From: Saxidomus purpurata | Lineage: Eukaryota; Mollusca; Bivalvia; Venerida; Veneridae | NCBI GenBank assembly: GCA_022818135.1 | Contig: JAFMSR010000001.1 | Span: 6,714,869-6,778,868 of the forward strand | Reading direction: 5' to 3' | Length of the DNA stretch: 64,000 nt | In this document: one piece after another, positions 28,208 through 39,499 of the stretch | How positions within the stretch are numbered: position 1 is the first letter of the stretch | How the letters are laid out: every line of letters starts with the position of its first letter | Made by a program: the position numbers and the translations under genes | The notes under the pieces: generated by a model | The model's input: the letters and a program-made list of their open reading frames with translations, nothing else | What the model was told of the DNA's origin: nothing | The model's database searches: none

Positions 28208-29097
28208 TAAGGATGGGAACGAATATTCGAACATTCGAATATTCGCATTCGTTCCGAATATTCGAATGCAATTTTAGGATTCGAATATTCGTTATTCTTT
28301 TTATATTTTTTTTTCAACTTTTAAAGTTCGACAAAACGTTGACAAACACACGAAAGCCTTACCATATTTCATCAAACAACTAATTGCTTAATAGCCCCAG
28401 TCGGTGTTTTGATAACACGTGTTATAATTGCAAATTGCAGATCCTAAATTGCAAACAGTTTTTCAGTTTGTTGTTTGAGTAATTCACACATGGAGTCATT
28501 ATCTAGTGTCTTTATTTTATGTTTTTTAGGGTGCGAATCTTAATGTTTTGTTCAAATAATTACCCCTTAATTCGGCAATGTAACTCAAGTCTATCGCCTG
28601 TAACAGATAAACTTCATAGCTTTAAATTTTAAGAAACCAATCATGTTCGATTACTCAGTTGAAACCCAATTGAAAATCATTACTCAATAAAATGCAACCA
28701 ATGGTATTTTGAAGAAAGAAAGATTGATGCGCACTGAATCCACTTTGCATCAAAGTCCGATTTATTAACTTTACTTACGATCAGATCTGATATTATTTTT
28801 AATCTTACTACATCTAAAAACGCTAAAATCTTGCTAAAATGCCTCCAGCAACTACATCACGTGCATGGAAGTTTTTCACGCGCTCGATGTTTCAAATCCC
28901 TTAATGTTGAGAATCATGAATTTCATTGACAATTACCGAATAGTTATTAATTAGTAATTGGCGAACTATACATAATTTCGGATAAATACTTTTCGGATAG
29001 TAAAACATTCGGAAAAGTTTTAAAATTTTATTCGAATGTATTCGAATAGTTGATATGAATATTCGAATACTAAATATAGTATTCGTTCCCATCCTTA
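28208..29097. mobile_element. hAT-type non-autonomous element, 890 bp, 8-bp target duplication
   Basis: Termini TAAGGATGGGAACGAATA and TATTCGTTCCCATCCTTA are perfect inverted repeats. They are flanked by the 8-bp direct repeat ATTCTTTC at 28200-28207 and 29098-29105. Subterminal regions are dense in the palindromic octamer-like ATTCGAAT. No transposase ORF is seen inside. Confidence 0.88.
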
Positions 29098-29105
29098 ATT
29101 CTTTC

Positions 29106-29440
29106 TAATTTTTCTCATGTTTTATGCATTGGAAAATTGTAAAATGGCAGCTAAGAATTAAAATTTTGCAGGTCTAACTTATCTCCAGTTTATCAATACA
29201 ATGTCTGTTTACTCATATGTATGAAATTTGGAACAAAAATAAAGCTGGAGGTCATATTGTGGTAAGTCATACGGTTTGTCAGTCTCTTCCAGACATGTTG
29301 TGGTGCAATCTTTCCTCAATTTTGAAGGATACATGGCAAACACTTCTGTACAGTATAAAGAAAGTGTGTGTTACACGGAGTTTTGGTGCCACGGTTTAGG
29401 ACTGGCAGAGTTATGGCCAGTTGACTTACCCGGTAAACAG
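29106..29440. other. Intergenic, nothing recognised
   Basis: No exon or element end identified. The two overlapping short ORFs have no family resemblance. Confidence 0.4.
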
Positions 29441-30740
29441 TTTTTATGCTCCCAAAAGGGAAATAGTTGCCACTTTGTCCATCCATCAGAATACTTTTTG
29501 TCCGGAGCATAACTTAAAATGTATAAAAGGGTTTGAGTTGATACTTCATACAGTGATATAGGTAACTGAGAGGAAGTGCGATGACCAAGAACCATAACTG
29601 AAGTTAATATAACTGTACCTGATATGCTTGTCTGGAAAAAAACCTTGAGTTGATATTTCACACAGTAAAATAGAGCATTTAGAGGAAGTGCAATGAACAA
29701 AAACCATAACTCTGGCTGACCATATTTTCAAATCTCTCTCTTTACATGTTTATTGTTCATTCAAAAATTCAGACTTCAGGCACTGAGTATCCATCAGTGT
29801 TACCAATGATCTTATTTTAAGCTCACCTGAGAATGAAGTGCTCAAAGGTGAGCTATTGTGATGGCCTGGTGTTCCTCGTCTGTCTGTCCACACTGCACCT
29901 TGTGTATGCAATATAGGTTGCAATTTTCACTGAATCTTCATGGAACTTGGTCAGAATGGCTGCCTTGATAAAATCTTGGTTGTGTTCGAATATGGGTCAT
30001 CTGGAGTAAAAAACTAGGTCACAGGGTCCAATCATAGAAAAACTTTGTGTATGCAATTGACGTTGCATGAAACTTGCTCAGTACGACTGCCTTGATGAAA
30101 TCTAGGTCAAGATCTAATATGGGTCATCTAGGGTCAAAAACTAGGACACTTGGTCAAATCATAGAAAAACCTTGTGTATGCAATAGAGGTTGCATTTTTC
30201 ATTGGATCTTTATGAAACTTGGTCAGGTCACATTTTCAAATTACAGAAAAACCTTGTGTATGCAATAGAGGCTGTATTTTTTACTGGATCTTCATGAAAC
30301 TTGAATGACTACCTTGATAAAATCTAGATCTTGTTCGAATATGGGTCATCTGGGGTCAAAAACTAGGTCACGGGGTGAAATTGTAGAAAAAAACATGTGT
30401 ATGCAATAGAGGTTGCATTTTCATTCTATCTTCGTGAAACTTAAGTATGAATATGGGTAATCTGAGGTCAAAAACTAGGTCACCCGCTTAAAAACCTTGT
30501 GTATGCCATACAGTTGACATTTACAACCCAATCATCATGTGAATTGGTCAAAAGGTTTGCCTTGTCAAGGTCAAACAGAATTTATGTGTTTATGATATAT
30601 AGTTTATAGTTGAGGTTTGGTCACATATTGTCTTAAGTTGCTGGTGAGCGATATGGGGCCATCTTGGCCCTCTTGTTTCTTATTCACAATCAAAGCAGTT
30701 TTGCAGGGTTATTAAGTCCACATTAGTGACTATTCTAGTT
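29441..30740 (+). mobile_element. Family B-like element split by a family C element
   Basis: The 5' part at 29441-29819 (TTTTTATGCTCCCAAAAGGG, TTTTTGTCCGGAGCATAACTT, GAGGAAGTGCGATGACCAAG) and the 3' part at 30678-30740 (AATCAAAGCAGTTTTGCAGGG, CACATTAGTGACTATTCTAGTT) match the two ends of family B. The intervening 858 bp is a complete family C copy. Confidence 0.7.
29820..30677 (+). mobile_element. Family C pearl-like element, complete copy
   Basis: AGCTCACCTGAGAATGAAGTGC start, core units (CTTGTGTATGCAATAGAGGTTG, GAATATGGGTCATCTAGGGTC, AAAAACTAGGTCAC), then GTGAGCGATATGG and the hairpin GGGCCA-TC-TTGGCCC followed by TCTTGTT. Its termini are almost identical to those of family D, although the core is unrelated. 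Confidence 0.8.
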
Positions 30741-30949
30741 TATAACTGAAAACTTATTATTAAAACTGTCATCATCATATCATATTATATTTCAGTAGAT
30801 TGTGATCATTTTTTTCTGAAGAAAATCTGTTTTCCACAACTTTGGTTTAGAGCTTACGGTTCTTGACATAAACTCGCAAAACTTTTCTTAAAACCTTCCT
30901 CTAATTAAGGTCATGGGTGAAAGTGCCACTTTTTGATGATGTAACTAAT

Positions 30950-32647
30950 GAATGTAGGACATTATCCCCTAGGACAATATCCCCTTGGCTCTTTTTTGCT
31001 TAGGAGGACAATATCCCCTTGATGATTTTGCAAAGGAGGACATTAGCCCCTTGCTAAATTTGAGAAGGAGGACATTATCCCCTTTTCCCTAGGACATTAT
31101 CCCCTTGATGATTTTGCCAAGGAGGACATTAGCCCCTTGTATGGTTTGAATATGGAGACATTAGCTAAATCATCCTAGGACAATAGCCTTTTGAAAATTA
31201 TTCTTTTTGAATGTAATTATCACTTAATTTGTAGAATATGTGTGAGAGTTTTTGAAGGAACAATGTCTATGTTAAAAAGGTGTTAACAAACAAATTTTAA
31301 ATACAAAGAGCTTGTGTACTGTTTTTCAATTTAATTACTTTTTGCAGGAATATTGACTAGACTTAACAGATGTTGGCAAAAGTCAACAACTATTTTAAGA
31401 TAGACTAATTTATATATAGCCATAATTAGCACATTAAATGAATGGATTAATGGATCAAAGGCCACTTTTGTATCCTTAATAAGAATATCAAAATCTATCT
31501 ACCACATCCATTATTACTTTTAAATATGCATTCTTATAGCAAGTTTGTTCTTTGAATACTTGACTGTTGTCATTATACTTACAGCAGCATCAGTTGATAG
31601 TATAGCATGACACAGTTTGCCCTTACGTTGGTTTTTTACTACTACAAGTACTTAAAATGAATTCCATATTACAGAATGTAATATTTGAATATTCATTTTC
31701 CCAGATAATATATATGGGAAATGAGTAAATACTGTCAAATTTAATGCACTTTGTGTTTAAAGCAATTATAAGATTAAAGAAAACATTCTTTTCATTCAAA
31801 GCTGCTTGCTCTCAGATTTTGGTAAAAATATAAAGTTTTTCAAACCATATATAAATAACATATCTTAGAACATATAAAAAGGCTCCAGTAAAAATTCCTG
31901 TCAGGTGCTACCAAATTCCAGTGTTAACATATAGTGTAGCAGTGCCGTGTATCCGACATTTTCAATTGATTTCTACCTAGATTTTTGCTTATATTTTGAT
32001 TCTAGCTTTTAATTTTATATTTATGTATAAGTATGTTAATTTAAAAAACCACAACATTTTTTCAACAGTAACTTAGAGCAAGCAGCTGTAAAACCATTTT
32101 CAGCATTATATTAGTTAACATTACATATTAGCAAAACTGTCATTCCAAACTTCTTTGATGTTCTTTCTTTGAAACAAATTATTATTAATCACAGATTTAT
32201 TAGCACATTCTATTCATTAAAGACATAATCAGCACTAATTTTCAGCAAACTTATTCCAAACTCCTTTTGACGTTACTAAAAACTGTGAATCCTTACTTTT
32301 ATATTTTTTCAATATTATTAATTTTCACTAACTGTTGTTTTTTTTGTATCAGATTTTCTTAAAATCAAGTGTATTTTTTTAGTTTTTACATTAAATCAAC
32401 CTTTATTTTGGATCTTAAAATTAATGTATCAATATTGGTACCATATCACATATGTAAGAAGGGGATAATGTCCTAGGGAGAAGGGGCTAATGTCCTCCTT
32501 TGCAAAATCATCAAGGGGATAATGTCCTCCTCCTCAAATTTAGCAAGGGGCTAATGTCCTCCTTTGCAAAATCATCAAGGGGATATTGTCCTCCTAAGCA
32601 AAAATGAGCCAAGGGGATAATGTCCTAGGGGATAATGTCCGTTTACC
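30950..32647. mobile_element. Mutator-like (MULE-type) non-autonomous element, 1.7 kb
   Basis: Inverted repeats of about 190 bp (30956-31150; 32459-32642) are built from degenerate subrepeats such as GGACATTATCCCCTTGATGA and GGAGGACATTAGCCCCTT. They are flanked by the 9-bp direct repeat GTAACTAAT at 30941-30949 and 32648-32656. Long TIRs plus a 9-bp duplication are the Mutator signature. The 1.3-kb interior is AT-rich without a transposase ORF. Confidence 0.85.
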
Positions 32648-32656
32648 GTAACTAAT

Positions 32657-33343
32657 AGCTGTCACTTACAATTTCTGTTGAAGGCATTCGGTACAATCTC
32701 CTATATGTATACATGTAATCATGGGGCAAAACTTTTCCCGATAGGAGGCATTTCTTAAAACTTGGTATGTTGACCGAGAATCAAATCCTATAAAGCAATA
32801 TGAAATAAAAATCACAGGTCATCAGCCTTGATTTTAAATTATCTGCCTTTGAACACTGCATTTTTTTTATTTTCTGATTTACAAGGGCAGATAATTCAAG
32901 ATCAAGACCTAGAATATACATATAAGAATTTGTAGCAAACGCCTTTAAATAAAGCATAGTCTCTGACTAAATGTTGTAACTTGTATCAATATCAAGTCAT
33001 AGTTGAACACTTGTCGGTGATACATCACCAGCACACATGATTTTTCTCTTGTAATGAAATTTTTTTTTTTGTTAATTCAAGTATGGACGATTTACACATC
33101 CATCTATTTCTATTCTTGAAGCAATGGAATGTTTGTAGAAACTATTTTTTTTTTATAAAGATTGTATATGTATTAAAATGAATTAATCATTAATTGATTA
33201 ACAATTATCAGAATTAATTGTTGACTAGTTAACAATTATCGATATTAGAATGAAGGTGGTGTTATGGGAGTGTTGTTTTTGTTGGACTGAATATAGTCAG
33301 TTATTTTTGTTTAATTATGAAGCCAATAATATAATGCTGAATC
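32657..33343. other. Intergenic, nothing recognised
   Basis: AT-rich. A short AATTAATCATTAATTGATTAAC-type palindromic stretch is at about 33180-33245. Confidence 0.4.
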
Positions 33344-33354
33344 TGTTACTTGAG

Positions 33355-33682
33355 GTTAAAGCATAATAGTCTCTTTACTCAACTTTGTGAAGGCAGACAT
33401 TAACTCCTTCATTGATATTAAATTTTAGTGATATCATGTATAACATAATCATTATCAGTACCTACTTTGTATAAATAAATAAGAGCTGACCTAAAATTTT
33501 AAGTTTTAAGAAAATCAATAAATCTAACCAAAAATATTCAATTTTAAGTCTTACTAATATTAGTAAATCATTTTTTATAAAACTTTTATGATTCTAAGGG
33601 GATTATGTCCGCCTCTGAAAGATCATGATTGGGCTTATGTCTGCCTTTGCAAAATTTAGCATAGGGGCAAATGTCCTGTATT
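33355..33682. mobile_element. Small degenerate MULE-like element with 11-bp flanking repeat
   Basis: TGTTACTTGAG occurs at 33344-33354 and again at 33683-33693. Between them, the left arm (about 33385-33410, GAAGGCAGACATTAACTCC) and the inverted right arm (AAGGCAGACATAAGCCC on the other strand) form a degenerate inverted repeat related to the TIR language of the element at 30950. Confidence 0.6.
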
Positions 33683-33693
33683 TGTTACTTGAG

Positions 33694-34034
33694 ACTAACT
33701 ACACTAGCCCCATAAGGTGGTGCAGTGAATTCTCAAATAACAGGGAGATTTATTATATATTATTAGGTTATACACCAAGTGTATACATGGTTTAATTATG
33801 AAAGTAATAAACTGGTGATTCTGTAAAAATGAGAAGTCTTTGTTTTTACAACTTCCATAAATTGAAAAGTTTTTTTAACTATTATGTTCATTAGGAGATG
33901 TCAAAATTTTGTGACAAGAACCTTCTTAAGAATAAGCTACAAAATAATTTTTAATGAAATCTTGGGATTTGTATTACAAATAAAAACAAAATATCACTTA
34001 GAAGTAGCAATGTTAAAACTCCTGTTTATTACCT
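33694..34034. other. Intergenic, nothing recognised
   Basis: AT-rich, no feature. Confidence 0.4.
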
Positions 34035-34634
34035 CAAAAAGTGCCAGAGTGAGCTATTAGGATTACTCTTTGTTCGTTGTCCATCTGTCCGTCCACCATT
34101 TCCTTCAAACGACATCTCCTTTGAAACTACTAAGCCGATGTTGATGAAACTTTGCAGGGAAGTTCCTGGCATGTCGCTCTATCAAAGTTGTTCAAAAAAA
34201 TCAATTCCATGCAGAACTCTGGTTTCTATGGCAACAAATAGGAAACACTTAAAAAATCTTCTTCTCTGAAATCACTAGGCCTAGAGCTTAGATATTTAGC
34301 ATCTGGCATTGTCTAGTGGACCTCTACCAAGATTGTTCCAATTATGACCCCTGGGTCAAAATTAACCCTGCTTGGGAGGTCACTAAGTTTTATATAGGCT
34401 TGCATAAGAAAAATTAAACAAATATCCTTGTCTGAAACCACAAGGCCTAGAGATTATTATTTCTAATAGGGAAAACTTAAAAAGACCACAAGGCCAACAG
34501 GCAGAGAATAGATATTCAGAATGTTACTTAGAATTGTGAAGTAGACCTCTACGAATTATGTCAGAATCATGACCCCTTGTATTATAGCCAAGGTAGTCAG
34601 GTGAGCTATAAACGGCCATCATGGCCACTTGTTT
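34035..34634 (+). mobile_element. Family D pearl-like element, copy 2
   Basis: AAAAGTGCCAGAGTGAGCTATTAGG start, CCATTTCCTTCAAACGACATC, one to two core units, then GGTGAGCTATAAAC and the hairpin GGCCA-TCA-TGGCC plus ACTTGTT. Confidence 0.75.
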
Positions 34635-35574
34635 TTATTTTTGTGTGTCACTTGCTGTCCTGAGTCCGGTGTCCATCCTACAGTGCCTGTTAACATTTTA
34701 CTTCTAATGACATATTCTCCAAAACCACTTGATGGATGTTTATTATATTTGGTGTTGATGATCGTTGGGAGAGTCCTCTAAAAAGGTTTTATTTATGATG
34801 GACCTGTCATAAACTTTGGCTACGCCACGGTGAGCTTTTCTAATTGATGATTTTCCATCTTTCATCAACATTTTGATTCAAATGACATCTCCTCTGAAAC
34901 CACTAGGCCAATATTTATAAAACTACGCAGGAAAGTTCCTTGCATGAAGCTTTACCAAAATTGTTCAAGGAATTTCATTCCATGCAGAACTCTGGTTGCT
35001 ATGGCAATTAATAGGAAAAACTTTAAAAATCTTCTCTGAAACCACAAGGCCTAAAGCTTAGATATTTGGTATGTAGCATCTGGCTGGTTCGCTTAGTTTT
35101 ACATAGACTTATATAGGAAAACCTTTAAAATCATCTTTTCTGAAACTACAAGGCCTAGAGCTTAGATATTTGGCATGTAGCATTGGCTAGTGGACCTCTA
35201 CCAAGATTGTTCAAATTAGACCCCTGGGGTCAAAATTGTCCCCGCACAGGGGGTCATTTAGTTTTACATAGGCTTATATAGGTAAAACTTCAAAAATCGT
35301 CTTCTCAGAAACACAAGGCCGAGAGCTAAGATATTTCGCATGTAGCATTGGCTAGTGGACCTCTACAAAGATTGTTCAGATTATGATCCTCGGTTCAAAA
35401 TTGACCCCGCACTTAGTTTTACATAGGCTTATACAGTCTAACCTGCCTATAGCGGTCAGCAAGGGGACTGGGTGAAAGTGACCACTATAGACAGGTGACC
35501 ACTATAGACAGGTTGACAATGATATGATAAAAATTTGATAAAATAAGACAATATCTAGTTACGGTAGTTTTTTT

Positions 35575-36554
35575 AGCTCACCTGGCTACGCCAGGGTGAG
35601 CTTTTCTGATCGATGATTATCCGTCGTCCGTCAACATGTCCGTCTGACACCACAAGGCCTAGAGCTAAGATATTTGGCATGTAGCATTGTCTAGTGGACC
35701 TCTACCAAGATTGTTCAAATTATGACCCCCGGGTCAAAATTGACCCCGCACCGGGGGTCACTTAGTTTTGCATAGGAATATATAGGAAAAACTTTAAAAA
35801 TCTTCTTCTCTGAAACCACAAGGCCTAGAGCTTAGATATTTGGCATGTAGCATTGGCTAGTGGACCTCTACCAAGATTGTTCAAATTATGAGCCCCGGAT
35901 CAAAATTGACCCCGCACGGGGGTCACTTAGTTTTACATAGGCTTATGTAGGAAAAACTTTAAAAATCTTCTTCTCTGAAACCACAAGGCTTAGAGCTTAG
36001 ATATTTGGCATGTAGCATTGGCTAGTGGACCTCTACCAAGATTGTTCAAGTTATGACCCTCGAATCAAAACTGACCCCGCACGGGGGGTCACTTAGTTTT
36101 ACATAGGCTTATATAGTAAAAACTTTAAAAATCTTCTTCTTTGAAACCACAAGGCCTAGAGCTTAGATTTTTGGCATGTAGCATTTGCTAGTGGACCTCT
36201 ACCAATATTGTTCAAATTATGACCCCTGGGTCAAAATTGACCCCGCACCGGGGGTCACTTTGTTTTACATAGGCTTTTATAGGGAAAACTTTAAAAATCT
36301 TTTCCTCAGAAACCACAAGGCCTAGAGCTTAGATACATGTATTTGGCATGTAGCATTGCCTAGTAGACCTCTTCAAAGTTTGTTCAAATTATGCCCCTGG
36401 GGTCAAAATTGACCTTGCCCGGGGGGGGATCATTTGTTTTACAAAGGCGTATATAGGAAAACTTATTTGGTATATAACATTATCTAGTGATCTTCCACCA
36501 GGCAAGTGGACTTGTACCAAGGTGAGCGATATAGGGCCATCTTGGCCCTCTTGT
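35575..36554 (+). mobile_element. Family D pearl-like element, copy 4, nested in the pogo-type element
   Basis: AGCTCACCTGGCTACGCCAGGG start after a T tract, five core units near 165 bp, then GGTGAGCGATATAGG, the hairpin GGGCCA-TC-TTGGCCC and TCTTGT. Confidence 0.88.
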
Positions 36555-36599
36555 TACATTACACGCATGGCATATCAATTTATATGATACACTTATTAA

Positions 36600-36790
36600 T
36601 ACTTTTAATGTAATTCGTGTCAATTTCATACTGAAACAAATATTCAGCCTTCCTTTTGATGGTTTGTTCAATTTGTGTTTTTCCCATACAGAATTGATCA
36701 GCAAGTTTTCGAGAACTATTCCCACATTCAAATGCTTTATTACACAAACTCGTTCTTCATGAAAGCACTTTACGTTTAGGTGAAGACATA
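36600..36790 (-). pseudogene. Decayed pogo/Tigger transposase, CENP-B-like helix-turn-helix
   Basis: On the minus strand one frame reads PKRKVLS, a stop, then NKAFECGNSSRKLADQF and MGKTQIEQTIKRKAEYLFQY. The SSRKLADQF-GKTQI-I-KRK pattern is the first HTH of pogo/Tigger and Jerky/CENP-B DNA-binding regions. The in-frame stop and absence of any DDE domain make it non-functional. Confidence 0.65.
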
Positions 36791-38334
36791 CTGGAAAAAA
36801 AATCTGGCATACAGACTGCCTTGTCATAGATTCTTATACCGAATGATGTTTCAATAAATCTGAATAGTTTTCGATCAAACTTACGCAAAATCATGGAAAT
36901 TCATAAAAAATCTCATACATAAAAACGACATCGCTCAATCATTGCTCAAGATAATCACTAAAATATCAAGCAAACCAAACAAACTCACCTAATTGATCTA
37001 ATCCTTTGAAATTTATGTATTATTCACACATTTTCAATGATCATACTTCACATTTTATCGGTTTCAATCAGCTGTTTAATGCTTCCTGCTAATCGCCTTA
37101 GTAATTGCACGCTGTTTTTTTGTCACTGGCCGTTATATAATCTGTTTCCGACTAAAATAAGTGGCCACTGACCGCGTTAAACAGGGTACATTTAGAGTTA
37201 TTTCCAGCCGTTGCACCTTAGACTGACCGTTACAGACATGGTCACCTTATATACAGGTGACCTCTAATGCAGGTTAGACTGTATTGGTAAAACTTCAAAA
37301 ATTGTCTTCTCAGAAACCACGAGGCCTAGAGCTAAGATATTTGGCATGTAGCATTGACTAGTGGACCTCTACAAAGATTATTCAAATTATGACCCCCGGT
37401 TCAAAATTGACCCTGCACAGGGGGGTCACTTAGGCTAATATAGGAAAAACTTTAAAAATATTCTTCTATGAGCTTAGATATTTGACATGTAGCATTGGCT
37501 AGTGGACCTCTACCAAGCTGATCAAAATTGACCCCGTACGGGGGTGGGGTCACTTAGTTTTACATAGGCTTATATAGGAAAACCTTTAAAATTCTTTTCT
37601 TAAACCACAAGGCCTAGAGCTTAGACATTTGGCATGTAGCATTGGCTAGTGGACCTCTACCAAGATTGTTCAAATTATGACCCCCAAGTCGAAATTGACC
37701 CCGCGGGGGTGGTCACCTAGTTTTGCATAGGCATATATAAGAAAAACTTTAAAAATCTTCTTCTCTAAAACCACATGGCCTAGAGCTTAGATATTTGGCA
37801 TGTAGCATTGGCTAGTGGACCTCTACTAAGATTGTTCAAATTATGACCCCCGGATTAATATTGACCGCACACAGGGGGTCACTTAGTTTTACATGGGCTT
37901 CTATAGGAAAAACTTTAAAAATCGTCTTCTCTGAAATCACAAGGCCTAGAGCTAAGATATTTGGCATGTAGCATTGGTTAGTGGACCTCTACAAAGATTG
38001 TTCAAATTATGACCCCCGGTTCAAAATTGATCCCACACGGGGGGTCACTTAGTTTTACAAAGGCTTGTATAGGAAAAACTTTAAAAAATCTTCTCTGAAA
38101 CCACAGGGCCTAGAGCTTAGATATTTGGCATGTAGCATTGCCTAGTAGACCTCTTCAAAGTTTGTTCAAATGATGCCCCTGGGGTCAAAATTGACATTGC
38201 CCAGCAGAGGGGGGGGGGGGTTACTTGTTTCACAAAGACCTATATAGGAAATACCACATTATCTAATGATCTTCCACCGGGCAAGTGGACTTGTACCAAG
38301 GTGAGCGATGTAGGGCCATCTTGGCCCTCTTGTT

Positions 38335-39499
38335 TACCCTTACATCCTGCCAAGTGAGAAAACATTCGTTAAGTGTTGGGAGCATGCTCCCTTTGACCTA
38401 GAGTTGCAGCATTGTCTCTTAATGGATGTTTAGTATATTTAGTGTGGATGAGCCATGGAGAGTCTGGCGTAAAAATTGGCTCCGCCAGGTATGGTTTTTA
38501 TTTTTACCTCCTGCAATGTGAGAAAACTAGTACAATCTCCTTATATTTTTAAAGTGTTGGAATATGCTTCCTTTGACCTAGAGTTGTTGCATTGTCTCCA
38601 CAGGCTTATATAAGTCTTCTTTATACAGGGCATGTGTCATGAGATTGATTATTGGAAAATAACCAGGTCACTTTGGGCCATGCTAAAATTTGACAATTCA
38701 ATCAAGATTTCCAAAGCCATTTTAAGATATTACATAAGTTATGAACTTTGAGTAACCTTGGAGATTTGTGTTTACATTTCTCTGTTGTACTGATATAATT
38801 AAAATCAAAGTCTAAGATAAGATTGGTGAACAAAAGAAATGAGATGGGGTTTTTTCTCAAGGAAAATGTAAATATCTATGGATAATAAATCACAAAATTT
38901 AAGACAATTAATTTATAAAGAGGTACATTTGTAATGTTGTTCACAGCTGTATTTATCACCTAATTTATATAAAGAGAACTTTAAAACACTTCTTGTTCGA
39001 AATTATAATACTTAGAGCCTTTAAAAACTGAAAGAGAAGGAGATTATCTAATTTCTATATTGAGTTCGTTCCACAGTTTAAGGGAAGAAGTTAATGTTGC
39101 ACGGGATTACATATCCAAGCGTTGAGGCATTGTAATATAATCATTTGAGTTTCTCAATAAATATTGATTATTTTGGCCAATTAAACTGTCGTGTACTGTA
39201 GGTGGAAACAGCTCACATAAATACGATGGTACCATAATTATCATAATTATTTGGCGTAATAAATGCAATACCTAAATTAAAAGAAAAAAGTTTTATAAGA
39301 AGATCAGTTGTTTCAACTAAAAAAACATATTTTAGTGTTATGGGATTCGTTAAAACTTGCAGCTCATGATTGAAATTCATCCACTAACATATATCTACAG
39401 AGACACTCTTTATAGAAAGTGAAATTAGTAAGAGTAACATTTTAAATGGTCTAAGTGGACATTTCATAAATACAAATGTATATCCAAACATTCTAATAG
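38335..39499. other. Intergenic with two related 180-bp units
   Basis: At about 38340-38440 and 38510-38610 the blocks ATCCTGCCAAGTGAGAAAAC and CTCCTGCAATGTGAGAAAAC, each followed by TTTGACCTAGAGTTG-GCATTGTCTC, show a diverged two-unit repeat of unknown family. The rest is AT-rich without recognisable genes. Confidence 0.45.

Larger units (their letters stand above)
35434..37281. mobile_element. pogo/Tigger-type element, TA target, itself carrying a family D insertion
   Basis: Termini CAGTCTAACCTGCCTATAGCGG and, inverted, CAGTCTAACCTGCATTAGAGG are flanked by TA on both sides. Subterminal GGTGACCACTATAGACAGG repeats are present on the left. The right half contains a decayed transposase N-terminus on the minus strand (about 36600-36790). 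The family D copy at 35575-36554 lies inside, so the original element was about 870 bp. Confidence 0.82.
34812..38334 (+). mobile_element. Family D pearl-like element, copy 3, host of a nested pogo-type element
   Basis: 5' part from about 34812 (GGCTACGCCACGGTGAGC) to 35431, resuming at 37284 with more core units to the GGGCCA-TC-TTGGCCC hairpin and TCTTGTT at 38334. The interruption falls within the CATAGGCTTATATAGG block of a core unit. About ten core units in all. Confidence 0.8.
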
